From: Acidovorax sp. FJL06
GTDB lineage: Bacteria; Pseudomonadota; Gammaproteobacteria; Burkholderiales; Burkholderiaceae_C
Assembly (NCBI RefSeq): GCF_003852545.1
Contig: NZ_QAJR01000014.1
Location: 38,170 to 102,169 of the forward strand
Reading direction: 5' to 3'
DNA: 64,000 nt
The notes under the pieces are model-generated. The model was not told where the DNA came from. It ran no database searches and saw nothing but the letters and a program-made list of their open reading frames with translations. This document shows, in pieces, positions 37,067 through 45,519 of the stretch (positions are counted from its first letter, which is position 1; each line of letters opens with the position of its first letter). Position numbers and translations under genes: made by a program.

Positions 37067-37980
37067 TGGCCAGGCGGGTACACAAGGTCCGGGGTGCGGC
37101 GCTCATCATGGTGCTGTGGCTGGTGGCTGCGCTGTCGCTGGTGGTGCTGGCGGGTGCGCAAGGGGTGCGGCAACAAACCCAGCGGACAACGCTGGACCTG
37201 GAGCGCCTGCGCGCGGAGTCCGTTCTGGATGCCGCGATACAGCTGACCGCCCAGCGCTTGCTGCTGGACAAAGGCAAGGACAGCTCGTATCGGATCCAGC
37301 GGCTGTCCTTGGGGCAAAGCGACATATGGGTGGAGATCACGCCATCGGGGGGGCTGGTGGACGTGAACGTCGCCAGCGATGCACTGCTCCAGGCACTCTT
37401 CCAAAGGGCGGGGGGGCTCTCGCCGGGCGAGGCGGCCATCCTTGCCTCGCGCGTGAGGGACTACCTCGACCCCGACGATATCCCCAGCGGCGTGGGGGGG
37501 GCTGAGGCGGCCCAGTACCGTGCAGCGGGTTGGCCCTCCATGCCCCGCAACGCAGCGCTGGACGACCTGTCCGAGCTGAAATCGGTGCTGGGAATGACCG
37601 CGGGGCTCTATGAGATAATCGCGCCCCATTTGGGCATCAACGGGCAGCAACGCATCGAAATCGATTCCGCTCCCCCTGCGCTGATCGACGCCCTGACGGG
37701 CCAGCAAGGTCTTGGGGCGCGCATTCACAAATCCCCACCGGAAATGCGGGCAGGTCTGCTTCTTTCGGGAGCGGCTGCCGAGTTCTTCATGCCTGCCCGT
37801 TCATCAGGGGGGCAGACCCTGCGGTTGCGGGCATTCGCCCAGGTCGAGGGCGACCGCTGGTGGCAGCGCGAGGTGTGGATGGACCTCGGCGAACGCCCGG
37901 ACGCACTGACGCCCTGGACAACGCGCTCGGTAGAGCCAACACGCCGCTTTAACAAGCCGGAACAGGAATTCAAGCCATGA
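37066..37980 (+). CDS. gspK: Minor pseudopilin GspK
   Basis: A 304-residue prepilin, the large tip subunit. The leader is cleaved after Gly10 (HKVRG|AALIMVLWLVAALSLVVL). As usual for GspK, the mature position 5 is not Glu. The body contains the two SAM-like helical regions (DVNVASDALLQALFQ, NAALDDLSELKSVLGMT). Confidence 0.93.
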   Translation: MARRVHKVRGAALIMVLWLVAALSLVVLAGAQGVRQQTQRTTLDLERLRAESVLDAAIQLTAQRLLLDKGKDSSYRIQRLSLGQSDIWVEITPSGGLVDVNVASDALLQALFQRAGGLSPGEAAILASRVRDYLDPDDIPSGVGGAEAAQYRAAGWPSMPRNAALDDLSELKSVLGMTAGLYEIIAPHLGINGQQRIEIDSAPPALIDALTGQQGLGARIHKSPPEMRAGLLLSGAAAEFFMPARSSGGQTLRLRAFAQVEGDRWWQREVWMDLGERPDALTPWTTRSVEPTRRFNKPEQEFKP

Positions 37981-38978
37981 CAGGTTGGGGGCAGCTATCT
38001 CTTCGTGTGCAAGCCGCGCTGGACCGGCTCGCATGGGGCTTTGGTGACCTCCAGCGGGTGTTGGTGGAGCATGGCGCCTGGCCCGCGGGCGCAAGCGCCG
38101 CCGTGGCCTCCGATGGCGGGCGCTGGTCTGTGACAGGCGGGCGCCTGCGCAAGCGGGCCGGTGGCCGCAAGGCCGTGGGCCTGCTGGTGCCCGAGTCCGA
38201 ATGTCTGTGGGGGGCGGTGCAACTTCCCGCCATGCCATGCAAAGCCTTGGGCAGTGCGGTGGAGGAAGCGCTCTGGCGCGTGTCCCCTCTGCCACCAGAC
38301 CAGATCGTTGCCGCCTGGCGGGCCGAGCCGGATGCCCACGGGGGGTGGTCCGTTCAATGGGGAATGTGCCGGCGCAGTGCGCGCGACCAACTGCTGGTCC
38401 AGCACGGGCTGCGCGAAGATGCCCCTGTTTTCCTGGTGCGGCAAGGGCGTGCCCTCCCGGTGCGTAATCAGGCCTGGCAGAAACAGAACAGCCGCCAGCG
38501 GTGGGTGGACGGTGCGGCCGTGGTGCTGCTCTTGCTGTTGCTGGTGGCGCTGTCACTGCCTGCGCTGATGCCTTTGGTGCTGAAGCGCCAGGCGGTGGTG
38601 AGGGCGGTCGAGCATGTCAACATGCTGGTGCCCAAGGCTGCGCCCCTGCGCCAGAAGATGGATGAGCTGCGCCGGCAGGCCGGCATGGCCGAGGAGCTGC
38701 GCAAGAACGTCAGCGCCGATCTGCCGCTGGCCAGCGTGGTCGATGGCCTCTCGGCTGCCTTGCCGGGAGACACCTGGCTGGACCGCATCGAAATCAATGG
38801 CTCCGAGATCCGCATCACGGGATTGACCTCCAATGCTCCGGAACTCATTGCGCAGCTGGGGCGCCACCCCGCGCTGGCCGATGTGCGTGCCACGGGGGCC
38901 AGCGTGCGTGAGGGCACCTCAAACAAGGAGCGCTTCACCTTCGAGATGCGCTGGCGCGGCGAAGGAGCAAAGCCATGA
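37977..38978 (+). CDS. gspL: Type II secretion protein GspL (PilN-like C-terminus)
   Basis: The 333-residue protein has a cytosolic actin-like N-terminal part, one membrane segment at about residues 181-201 (VVLLLLLLVALSLPALMPLV) and a periplasmic PilN/GspL ferredoxin-like domain. It anchors GspE to the inner membrane. Sequence conservation in this family is low, so the name depends partly on position between K and M. Confidence 0.86.
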   Translation: MTGWGQLSLRVQAALDRLAWGFGDLQRVLVEHGAWPAGASAAVASDGGRWSVTGGRLRKRAGGRKAVGLLVPESECLWGAVQLPAMPCKALGSAVEEALWRVSPLPPDQIVAAWRAEPDAHGGWSVQWGMCRRSARDQLLVQHGLREDAPVFLVRQGRALPVRNQAWQKQNSRQRWVDGAAVVLLLLLLVALSLPALMPLVLKRQAVVRAVEHVNMLVPKAAPLRQKMDELRRQAGMAEELRKNVSADLPLASVVDGLSAALPGDTWLDRIEINGSEIRITGLTSNAPELIAQLGRHPALADVRATGASVREGTSNKERFTFEMRWRGEGAKP

Positions 38979-39532
38979 ACACGATGAATCCCTGGTTGCG
39001 CCGCTCGGTGTTTGCGGTGCTGTTGCTGTTCTTCGGGGGGCTGGCCTGTGCTGCGCTGGTGTACCAGGCCCTGTGGGCGCGCTATGACAACGCCTTGCAG
39101 CAGTTGGAGCCTCGCAGCGAGCGGCTCGAGGGCGTGGTGAATGCGGGCGCCGACATCGAAACCCTGTTGAGCTCCGCCAGCGGCACGGTGGCTCCCTGGC
39201 TGCATCCTGGTGGCGAGGCCGCACAGAACGATGTTCAGCAGAAATTGCGCCAGATGATCGTGGCCTCCGGCAGCACCCTGGTGTCTTCCCAGGTGGCCCT
39301 GGAGCCGGGGGCAGAGGGCAAGCTGGCGCGCATGCGCCTCACGGCCACCGTCACGGGCGACTGGCCCAAGCTGGTGGGCTTCATGGAAAGCCTGCAAATG
39401 CACCGCCCGCCGTTCTGGGTGCGCACAGCCAGCATCACGCGCGAAGGCGCCAGCTCGGGCGCCGGCCCGCAGGCTGCACGCTTGGCCTTGCAGCTGGAGG
39501 CGCCCCTGGCGCCAGAAAAGGCCACGCCATGA
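38975..39532 (+). CDS. gspM: Type II secretion protein GspM (PilO-like)
   Basis: A 185-residue bitopic protein: short cytosolic start, membrane segment about residues 10-32, then a helical stretch and a PilO-type ferredoxin-like domain (KLVGFMESLQMHRPPFWVRT). It partners GspL. Overlaps of 4 bases on both sides show translational coupling. Confidence 0.86.
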   Translation: MNTMNPWLRRSVFAVLLLFFGGLACAALVYQALWARYDNALQQLEPRSERLEGVVNAGADIETLLSSASGTVAPWLHPGGEAAQNDVQQKLRQMIVASGSTLVSSQVALEPGAEGKLARMRLTATVTGDWPKLVGFMESLQMHRPPFWVRTASITREGASSGAGPQAARLALQLEAPLAPEKATP

Positions 39533-40041
39533 TGATCAAGCCCTGGTATCTGGGCCCCGTGCTGGCCGCTGCAGCCTTGGTTGCAAGCGCCTATTGGTGG
39601 CAGGCCGAAAAGGACCGCTGGGCCCCCCCAGAGGCGCGCCGCCCCGATTTACCCAAGGTGGAGCCCATGCCGCAGCCCGCGCCGATGCGCGCAAAGCAGG
39701 CGCTGGAGCGCCCCGTGTTCTGGGTGTCGCGCCGCCCCCCGGATGTGGACGACAAGAAAGGCAGCGTGGCGCGTGAGCTGACCCAGTCGCGGCTGACGGC
39801 CGTGCTGGAGTCGGGCGGGGAGCGCGTGGCCATTTTGCAGCGTGCGGATGGCAGCACCCTCAAGATCACCGCGGCCACACAGCCCTGGCGCATTGTGTCG
39901 TTCGATGGCCGCAAGGCCGTATTCGCCTCTGCGGACGAAGGGCAGGTGGAGCGGCCGCTGGAGGCCGGAAGCCCCGCGGTGGCGCCAGCAAGACCGGGCC
40001 CCATTGCTGACCGTGCGCGCAACCCAGCGGCCAACCAGTAA
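39529..40041 (+). CDS. gspN: GspN/GspC-like type II secretion protein
   Basis: The 170-residue protein has one membrane segment (about residues 8-23), a Pro-rich linker and a small periplasmic domain resembling the GspC homology region (RPVFWVSRRPPD, then LTAVLESGGERVAILQRADG). It lacks a PDZ domain. Its place between gspM and gspD matches xpsN of Xanthomonas, which takes the GspC role of contacting the secretin. I infer the same here; it could be called gspC. Confidence 0.75.
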   Translation: MMIKPWYLGPVLAAAALVASAYWWQAEKDRWAPPEARRPDLPKVEPMPQPAPMRAKQALERPVFWVSRRPPDVDDKKGSVARELTQSRLTAVLESGGERVAILQRADGSTLKITAATQPWRIVSFDGRKAVFASADEGQVERPLEAGSPAVAPARPGPIADRARNPAANQ

Positions 40042-40080
40042 ACCGCCGTAGTGCACCCCAATATTGTGGAGTTACCCCCT

Positions 40081-42546
40081 ATGAACATTCGGCCTTCCAT
40101 TCTTTTGCTGGCGTTGCTGGCCTCGGGCTGTGCCAGCACGCAGAGTGGTCCCGCTGCAAGTCCTGCGCCCCAGTCCGTGCCTGCTGCCGTGCCTGTTTCT
40201 GCCGCCGGCAGTGCAGCAGCACCTGCCAGCAAGGATGAAGCGCAGGCGCCTGCGCAGTCCGCTGTGCCGGTTGTGCCAGCGGTGGCAGAAAGCCCGTCCG
40301 CCTCTGCGGCGGGGGGGGGCAAAGAGCCCGAAGTAAAGCGGTCTGCCGCAGGCTCGCGGCTGTTTCCGGGCAATGACACGCTTTTCAAGCGCAGCATCGC
40401 GCCCCGCGTAGACCCCGTCCTGGCCCAGGGCGACAAGGTTGCCCTCAACTTCGAGAACGTTACGGTGGGCAACCTCGCCACCGCTTTGCTGGGCGATCTG
40501 CTCAAGCTCAACTACACCATCGACGCAGGCGGCGACACCGTGGTGAGCCTGCACACGCGCCAGCCGCTGCTGCGCAGCCAGGTGCTCGACGTGCTCGACG
40601 CCGTGCTCCTGCCGCACGATCTGGCCATCGTCCGTGACAACGCGGGCGTGTACCACGTCACCAAGCGCACGGTCACCCTGGGCGCGCGCCCGGTGGTGGG
40701 CGCTTCCAACTTCAAGGACCTGTCGGGCTCGGGCACGGTCATCGTGCCGCTGAACCACATCGCGGCCGCCGAAATGGCCAAAATCCTGGCGCCCATCGCC
40801 CCGAAGGAATCCATCGTCTATGTGGACAGCATGCGCAACCTGCTCGTGCTGCAGGGTAGCAAGGCCCAATTGGGCGGATGGCTAGAGATGGTGGAGGCCT
40901 TTGACGTGGACTTCCTCTCTGGCATGTCGCTGGGCGTGTTTGTGCTGGAAAACGCCAACGTCAACGTCGTGCGCGACGCATTGCAGGCCATGCTGGGGTC
41001 CGAAAAATCCGCCGACCCCTATGGTGGCGCCAGCCCTGCAGCGCCTGCGGGTGCGGCCCCCGGTGCCGGCGGTGTTGCTGCGGCGGCAGGTGGTGCCGCA
41101 TCTGCGCAGGCGGCCGGCCCCCTGGGCGGGCTCATCCGGGTGTTCCCGGTCGAGCGGCTCAATGCCCTGGTGGTGGTCACACCCCGTGCCCACCTGCTGA
41201 CCCAGGTCGAAACCTGGGTGCGGCGCCTGGACCGCCCCACCGACACCTTGGAAGCCAGCCTGTTTGTCTACCCCGTGCAAAACGGCTCGGCCTTGCAGCT
41301 GGCAGAAATGCTCAATGGCTTGTTTGGCGGGCAGTCCGCGCAGGCCAAATCGGGTAGCGGCGTGGCGGGCGGCTCTGCGCCCACGCAATTCACCCAGGGT
41401 GCGGGCACGGGCAGCGCTGGCCTTGGTTCTGGCAGCACAGGCGGCACCAACCCCTTTGGCGGCAGCAGCACGGGGTCGGGCTCTAGCTCCGGCACGGGCT
41501 CTACGGGGGGCTCCAGCTTCCAATCCATGGCAAACAACAGCAATAGCAAGGCCTCGCCCAACAACGCCTCGCTCACGTCCACCAGCCAGCTGGACGGCAA
41601 TGTGCGCGTGGTGGCCGACGAAAAGCGCAATGCCCTGCTCATCCGTGCTCCGCGCACTGAGTACCGCCGCATCGAACAGGCGCTGCGCGAGTTGGACAAG
41701 GCGCCCTCCCAGGTGCTGATCGAGGCCAGCATTGTGGAGGTCAGCCTCACGGGCAACCTGCAATATGGGGTGGAGTGGTTTGTGCAAAACAGCCTGTCGG
41801 GTGGCCGTGAAGGGCAGGCGCTGCTCAACCTCAACAAAACCGGCGACATCGGCGCAAAGCAGCCCGGCTTCTCCTACACCATCCTCAACAAGGCGGGGGT
41901 TGTGCGCGCCACGCTCAATGCGCTGGCCGAAAAATCCCAGGTGCGCCTGCTGTCCAGCCCGTCGGTGCTGGTGTTGAACAACCACAACGCCACCATCCAG
42001 GTAGGCCAGCAGCAGCCCATCAAGAGCTCCACCTCGGTCACCACAGGCAATCTGGTGACCGAATCCATCGTCTACAAAGACACGGGTGTGATGCTGTCCG
42101 TCACGCCCTCGGTCAATGCCGGGGGCTTGATCACCATGGACATTTCGCAGCAGGTGACCGATGTGGGCGACCTGGATACCGCCACGGGCCAGCGCGCGTT
42201 CCTCACGCGCCAGATCCAGACCCGCGTGGCCGTGCGCTCCGGCGAGCCGATTGTGCTGGGGGGCTTGATCCGCGAAAACGACACCACGGGCCGCAGTGGG
42301 GTGCCCCTGCTCTCCAGCATCCCGGTGGTGGGCGCCCTGTTTGGCAACACCACCAACAACAACAACCGCACCGAGTTGCTGGTGTTGATGACGCCCCGCG
42401 CGCTGGAGGATGACGATGCCCTGCGCAGCGCCAGCGCCGAGATGCGCCAGCGCATGCGCAGCATGTCCTTGCAGTCGGCGCCGCCCCTTGATCGTGGGGT
42501 GTCTGCGCCCGCAGCACTACCGGCGCAAACCCCGTTGCAACGCTGA
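40081..42546 (+). CDS. gspD: Type II secretin GspD (lipoprotein)
   Basis: The 821-residue outer-membrane channel protein. The signal peptide ends in a lipobox (LLASG|C17), so the secretin is a lipoprotein and may need no separate pilotin. Then come N0 (about 125-200), N1-N3 and the C-terminal secretin domain (about 570-800) with VPLLSSIPVVGALFG. Two low-complexity inserts are present: Ala/Gly/Pro (about 325-360) and Gly/Ser (about 425-500, inside N3). The start at 40081 is preferred over GTG 40051 because it begins the lipoprotein signal. Confidence 0.96.
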   Translation: MNIRPSILLLALLASGCASTQSGPAASPAPQSVPAAVPVSAAGSAAAPASKDEAQAPAQSAVPVVPAVAESPSASAAGGGKEPEVKRSAAGSRLFPGNDTLFKRSIAPRVDPVLAQGDKVALNFENVTVGNLATALLGDLLKLNYTIDAGGDTVVSLHTRQPLLRSQVLDVLDAVLLPHDLAIVRDNAGVYHVTKRTVTLGARPVVGASNFKDLSGSGTVIVPLNHIAAAEMAKILAPIAPKESIVYVDSMRNLLVLQGSKAQLGGWLEMVEAFDVDFLSGMSLGVFVLENANVNVVRDALQAMLGSEKSADPYGGASPAAPAGAAPGAGGVAAAAGGAASAQAAGPLGGLIRVFPVERLNALVVVTPRAHLLTQVETWVRRLDRPTDTLEASLFVYPVQNGSALQLAEMLNGLFGGQSAQAKSGSGVAGGSAPTQFTQGAGTGSAGLGSGSTGGTNPFGGSSTGSGSSSGTGSTGGSSFQSMANNSNSKASPNNASLTSTSQLDGNVRVVADEKRNALLIRAPRTEYRRIEQALRELDKAPSQVLIEASIVEVSLTGNLQYGVEWFVQNSLSGGREGQALLNLNKTGDIGAKQPGFSYTILNKAGVVRATLNALAEKSQVRLLSSPSVLVLNNHNATIQVGQQQPIKSSTSVTTGNLVTESIVYKDTGVMLSVTPSVNAGGLITMDISQQVTDVGDLDTATGQRAFLTRQIQTRVAVRSGEPIVLGGLIRENDTTGRSGVPLLSSIPVVGALFGNTTNNNNRTELLVLMTPRALEDDDALRSASAEMRQRMRSMSLQSAPPLDRGVSAPAALPAQTPLQR

Positions 42547-42636
42547 ACCCAGGGCTGCAGCGACAACAACATATTAGATAGCTACTACATATAGTGAGCG
42601 AGCACTTTGTTCACCCATTTTTCTAGGAGAATATGC

Positions 42637-43074
42637 ATGAAATTGCCTATGTTTCAACGCCGTCGCGTGCTGGCTAGCTTGACTGTGCCCGCCGTGGCCT
42701 TGCTGGCGGCCGGGCTGGTGGGCTGTGCCAGCGGCCCCTCGCCCGCCAAAGACCGTGAGGTTCTGTTGCAACGCGCCCAGGAGTTCTGGAAGTCGGTGCA
42801 AGACAACGACGCGGTCACTTCCTGGAAGTATGAGGAGCTGTCCAAAAAACCCGGCTGGACGCTGCAGGCCTATCTGAAGCGCGAAGGCATCCTTTATCAA
42901 GCTGTGCAGGTGCTGGAGGTTCGTTCGCTGGAGGGTGACCGGGCCGTGGTCGATGTGAAAGTCACTTACTCGATCCCTGTGCTGCGCATGATGGACCAAG
43001 AGGTCGTCTTGAAGGATGAATGGGTGCGGGTGGATGGGCTGTGGTACCACGCAGAGCGCAAGGGCGTTCTTTGA
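42637..43074 (+). CDS. Small lipoprotein of unknown function
   Basis: A 145-residue predicted lipoprotein: basic start MKLPMFQRRR, hydrophobic segment, lipobox LVG|C30. The mature part (about 115 residues) has an NTF2-like feel (long N-terminal helix DREVLLQRAQEFWKSVQDND, then beta strands, with YHAERKG at the end), but I do not recognise the family. TAGGAGA precedes the ATG. It follows the secretin gene by 90 bases and precedes the surface protein gene, so a role in export or assembly is possible. Confidence 0.8.
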   Translation: MKLPMFQRRRVLASLTVPAVALLAAGLVGCASGPSPAKDREVLLQRAQEFWKSVQDNDAVTSWKYEELSKKPGWTLQAYLKREGILYQAVQVLEVRSLEGDRAVVDVKVTYSIPVLRMMDQEVVLKDEWVRVDGLWYHAERKGVL

Positions 43075-43150
43075 GGGTTGCAAATGCGGCTGGGCTTCGT
43101 TGTGTTGCTGCAACAAAACGCCAGTGAAAAAAATGAAAGTGATGCAAGGA

Positions 43151-43179
43151 TTGAAAACCCTGTGTTCACGGGCTAAGAT
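43151..43179 (+). promoter_or_regulatory. Strong sigma-70-type promoter for the surface protein gene
   Basis: TTGAAA (43151-43156), a 17-base spacer and TAAGAT (43174-43179). It implies a 5' untranslated leader of about 78 bases ending in AAGGA eight bases before the ATG. It is the best promoter match found in the window. Confidence 0.75.
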
Positions 43180-43263
43180 ACTCGCAGCCCAAACGGTTTG
43201 ACGGATGGGTTGCACAGCCCGCAAGGGTGGGAAGCTTCCTTCTTTTTTCTAAGGACATTTAAG

Positions 43264-44235
43264 ATGAAAAAATTTGCTCTGGCAGCCGTTGCGGCAGCTG
43301 CGCTGACGGCTGGTGTGGCTCAGGCTTATACGGTCGGTACGTTCTCCAACGGCCTGGTGGTTCCTAACGTGATCCACAATGGCGCTGCCAACACCACCGC
43401 TGTCGGTCTGGTGAACCAATCCGGCCGCACGATCCCCGTGTTCTGGACCTGGTTCGATCAAAACTCCAACCACGGTGTGGACGGCTGCTTCCCCATGACC
43501 AACAAGCAGTACACCGGTTTCAACTGGGCTACGTCTTCCGGCGTTGGCATGGAAGGCAAGCGCGGTTACCTGGTGTTCGCCGTGGGTTCGGGCGGCGCTG
43601 CTCTGACGGCTGCTACGGCTTGCGCTCCAGCAAACGCCACCCTGGCTACCCAAGTTGACGCTGCTACTTCCGGTCAGCTGGCTGGCAATGCGTTCTATGT
43701 GGACGTCGCTGGCAAGAGCGTGGCCTTCACGCCCGTGATCGACGGTCCTCTGACCCTGGCCGCTGCTACCAATCTGTCGACGATGGATTCCCAGAGCCTG
43801 GTGAGCGTGGCTGGTGCCGCAACGGTGGCTCCTACGACCCAACTGTCGCTGCGTTATTTCATCGACGGCACGGTCAACAGCGGCAACGACACCCGCATCA
43901 CGGTGTGGTCCACGGGCAACCAAATCGGTACGCACACTGTCAACATCTATGACAACGCGCAAAACCGCCAGTCCGTGAACTTCCCTCTGGCAGAAAGCGA
44001 ACTGTCGTGGTTCGATCCTGAAACCATCGCCGGCCGCCCTGCTGCGTTCCTGGACGGTATCATCGAGTGGAACCCAGGCGTGACGCCATCCGGCGCTCCC
44101 GTGGCTCCTGCTCTGGTCGGCCCTCTGCTGTCCGCTGGTGGTGGTTCCGTGATTGCATACTCCACCATCGTGGCTCCTGCCTTCGGTGCTGTGCAAACGC
44201 TGCTGGGCGCACACCGCCTGTCCGCCGCGTTCTAA
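43264..44235 (+). CDS. Abundant secreted protein of unknown family, surface-layer-like candidate
   Basis: A 323-residue precursor with a clear 21-residue signal peptide (MKKFALAAVAAAALTAG...AQA|Y). The mature part is rich in Ala, Val, Thr, Asn, Gly and beta strands, with one Cys pair (Cys75, Cys120) and an Asp/Asn loop (FDQNSNHGVDG) that looks like a calcium site. The last residue is Phe (LSAAF). Codon choice differs from neighbours (many gct, ggt, tcc, aac codons; lower GC), as in very highly expressed genes. A strong promoter, good ribosome site and perfect terminator isolate it as one transcription unit. I do not recognise the family. Next to a type II operon it is a natural secretion substrate; an outer-membrane protein is the alternative. 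Confidence 0.8.
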   Translation: MKKFALAAVAAAALTAGVAQAYTVGTFSNGLVVPNVIHNGAANTTAVGLVNQSGRTIPVFWTWFDQNSNHGVDGCFPMTNKQYTGFNWATSSGVGMEGKRGYLVFAVGSGGAALTAATACAPANATLATQVDAATSGQLAGNAFYVDVAGKSVAFTPVIDGPLTLAAATNLSTMDSQSLVSVAGAATVAPTTQLSLRYFIDGTVNSGNDTRITVWSTGNQIGTHTVNIYDNAQNRQSVNFPLAESELSWFDPETIAGRPAAFLDGIIEWNPGVTPSGAPVAPALVGPLLSAGGGSVIAYSTIVAPAFGAVQTLLGAHRLSAAF

Positions 44236-44297
44236 TGACTTGATGGCGCGGCTCGCCGCGCCAGAGAGGCTTAGACAGGGTGGCCTTGTGCCACCCT

Positions 44298-44335
44298 CAA
44301 AACAAATAGCGCCTCTGGGCGCTATTTGTTTTGGT
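44298..44335 (+). terminator. Perfect terminator after the surface protein gene
   Basis: CAAAACAAATAGCGCC and GGCGCTATTTGTTTTG are perfect 16-base arms around TCTG. The strong symmetric stem could work in both directions. Confidence 0.85.
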
Positions 44336-44358
44336 GTGTCAAAAATGGGAAGTTTGGA

Positions 44359-45504
44359 ATGATACTGGGACGTCCTTTGCACGTGGTTGCAACCATCGTT
44401 GCTGCGCTGCTGCTTGCAGCCTGTCAATCCGCGCCTGTGCCAACTCAGGGGGGGCAGTCTGGTGCTGCTTCTGACGATAGCGGGCCTTCCGTGGCGCAAC
44501 TTGCGCGCACGGGGATTGATGTGAACATGGCCTGGGGTGGTGAGTTGCGCTGTGGCGCTGTGGGTTGTCGACTGGTGGCAGTCGAGCATGAAAAGAGCAT
44601 GGTGGTGCTCTACGAGGTGAAGGGGCGTCAGGCGCGTTTGCTGGACAAGCAATCCGTGGCCTACCATCCCGACAGTGCCATCTGGCTTTCCGATGACCTG
44701 GTGGTGGCTGCGGTGGAAAACAGCTTCAGCCTGGATGTGTTCCGTGTGGTGCAGGGGCGTTTGCAACCCCTGCGCCAGATTCCCATTGGGATTTCGCCGC
44801 GCGACGTGGTGCTGGTGAGCGCTTCCGAGGGGCGCTTCCGCTTGCTGGCCACGCCGTACAGTGGCAAGGAGGTGGTGTGGGTGGACTATGCCCCGGAGCA
44901 GCCCGAAGCTGCCACGCGCGTGCAGCGCGTCAAGTGGTGTGAAGCCCCTTGGCACCCGGTGCGTGTGCAGCGGGCACCGGGTGCGCCAGCCGGGGGGGTG
45001 GTGGCAGCTTGCCTGGACGAGAAGCGCGTGGTGCTGGCGCCCGGGGGCAGCTTGCAAGAACCTGCGCGCAACCTGTTGGCGGTGCCTGTCGAAACCCGCA
45101 TCATCCCGCGCCAGACCCGGCCCTCGCCCTCGGGCCAGTGGCTGTATGTGGCGCTGGAAACGGGCGGCCGCAATCTGCGCTTCAATATGGACAGTGGGGA
45201 ACTTCAGTGGATCGCCGCCCCCCAACCTGTGGGCTCCGTGAGTGTGCTGCCGCTTTCCGACGATCTGGTGATCTGGGGGGTGGATTCACGCCTGTACCTG
45301 CAGCGCCTGGGGGCTGACGGTGCCGTGCTGGAGACGCGCTGGTTGCCGGTGGACGGTTTTGCCACTGGTTTGCAATTGGCGGATGCCGATGCGGATGGGG
45401 TGCAGGACCTGGTGGTCTACAACTCGGCCGCGCTGCCCAAGAAAATGGGCGTTGAAATTATCTATGGGCCCCTGTGGGAACAGGCGCGGCCCCAAACACC
45501 ATAA
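44359..45504 (+). CDS. Lipoprotein with propeller-like repeats and FG-GAP-type end
   Basis: A 381-residue predicted lipoprotein (signal ends LLLAA|C22). The mature part has repeated beta-strand units (for example SAIWLSDDLVVAAVEN, GSVSVLPLSDDLVIWGVDSR) suggesting a propeller. Near the C-terminus a calcium-type DADADGVQD loop in LQLADADADGVQDLVVYN resembles FG-GAP/VCBS repeats. Four or more Cys residues could form disulfides. No named family was recognised. It lies directly after the surface protein gene and 15 bases before the isomerase gene, so it is probably co-transcribed with the latter and may help to anchor or fold an exported product. Confidence 0.78.
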   Translation: MILGRPLHVVATIVAALLLAACQSAPVPTQGGQSGAASDDSGPSVAQLARTGIDVNMAWGGELRCGAVGCRLVAVEHEKSMVVLYEVKGRQARLLDKQSVAYHPDSAIWLSDDLVVAAVENSFSLDVFRVVQGRLQPLRQIPIGISPRDVVLVSASEGRFRLLATPYSGKEVVWVDYAPEQPEAATRVQRVKWCEAPWHPVRVQRAPGAPAGGVVAACLDEKRVVLAPGGSLQEPARNLLAVPVETRIIPRQTRPSPSGQWLYVALETGGRNLRFNMDSGELQWIAAPQPVGSVSVLPLSDDLVIWGVDSRLYLQRLGADGAVLETRWLPVDGFATGLQLADADADGVQDLVVYNSAALPKKMGVEIIYGPLWEQARPQTP

Positions 45505-45519
45505 AGAGGACGAAAAGAG

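Noticed and set aside
41340-41530. Repetitive GGC/AGC-rich stretch in gspD
   Set aside because: It is the in-frame Gly/Ser linker in the N3 region, known from other secretins, not a mobile repeat.
41540-41560. AATAGC-containing stretch in gspD as another dispersed repeat copy
   Set aside because: Only six or seven bases match and the GC arm pair is missing.
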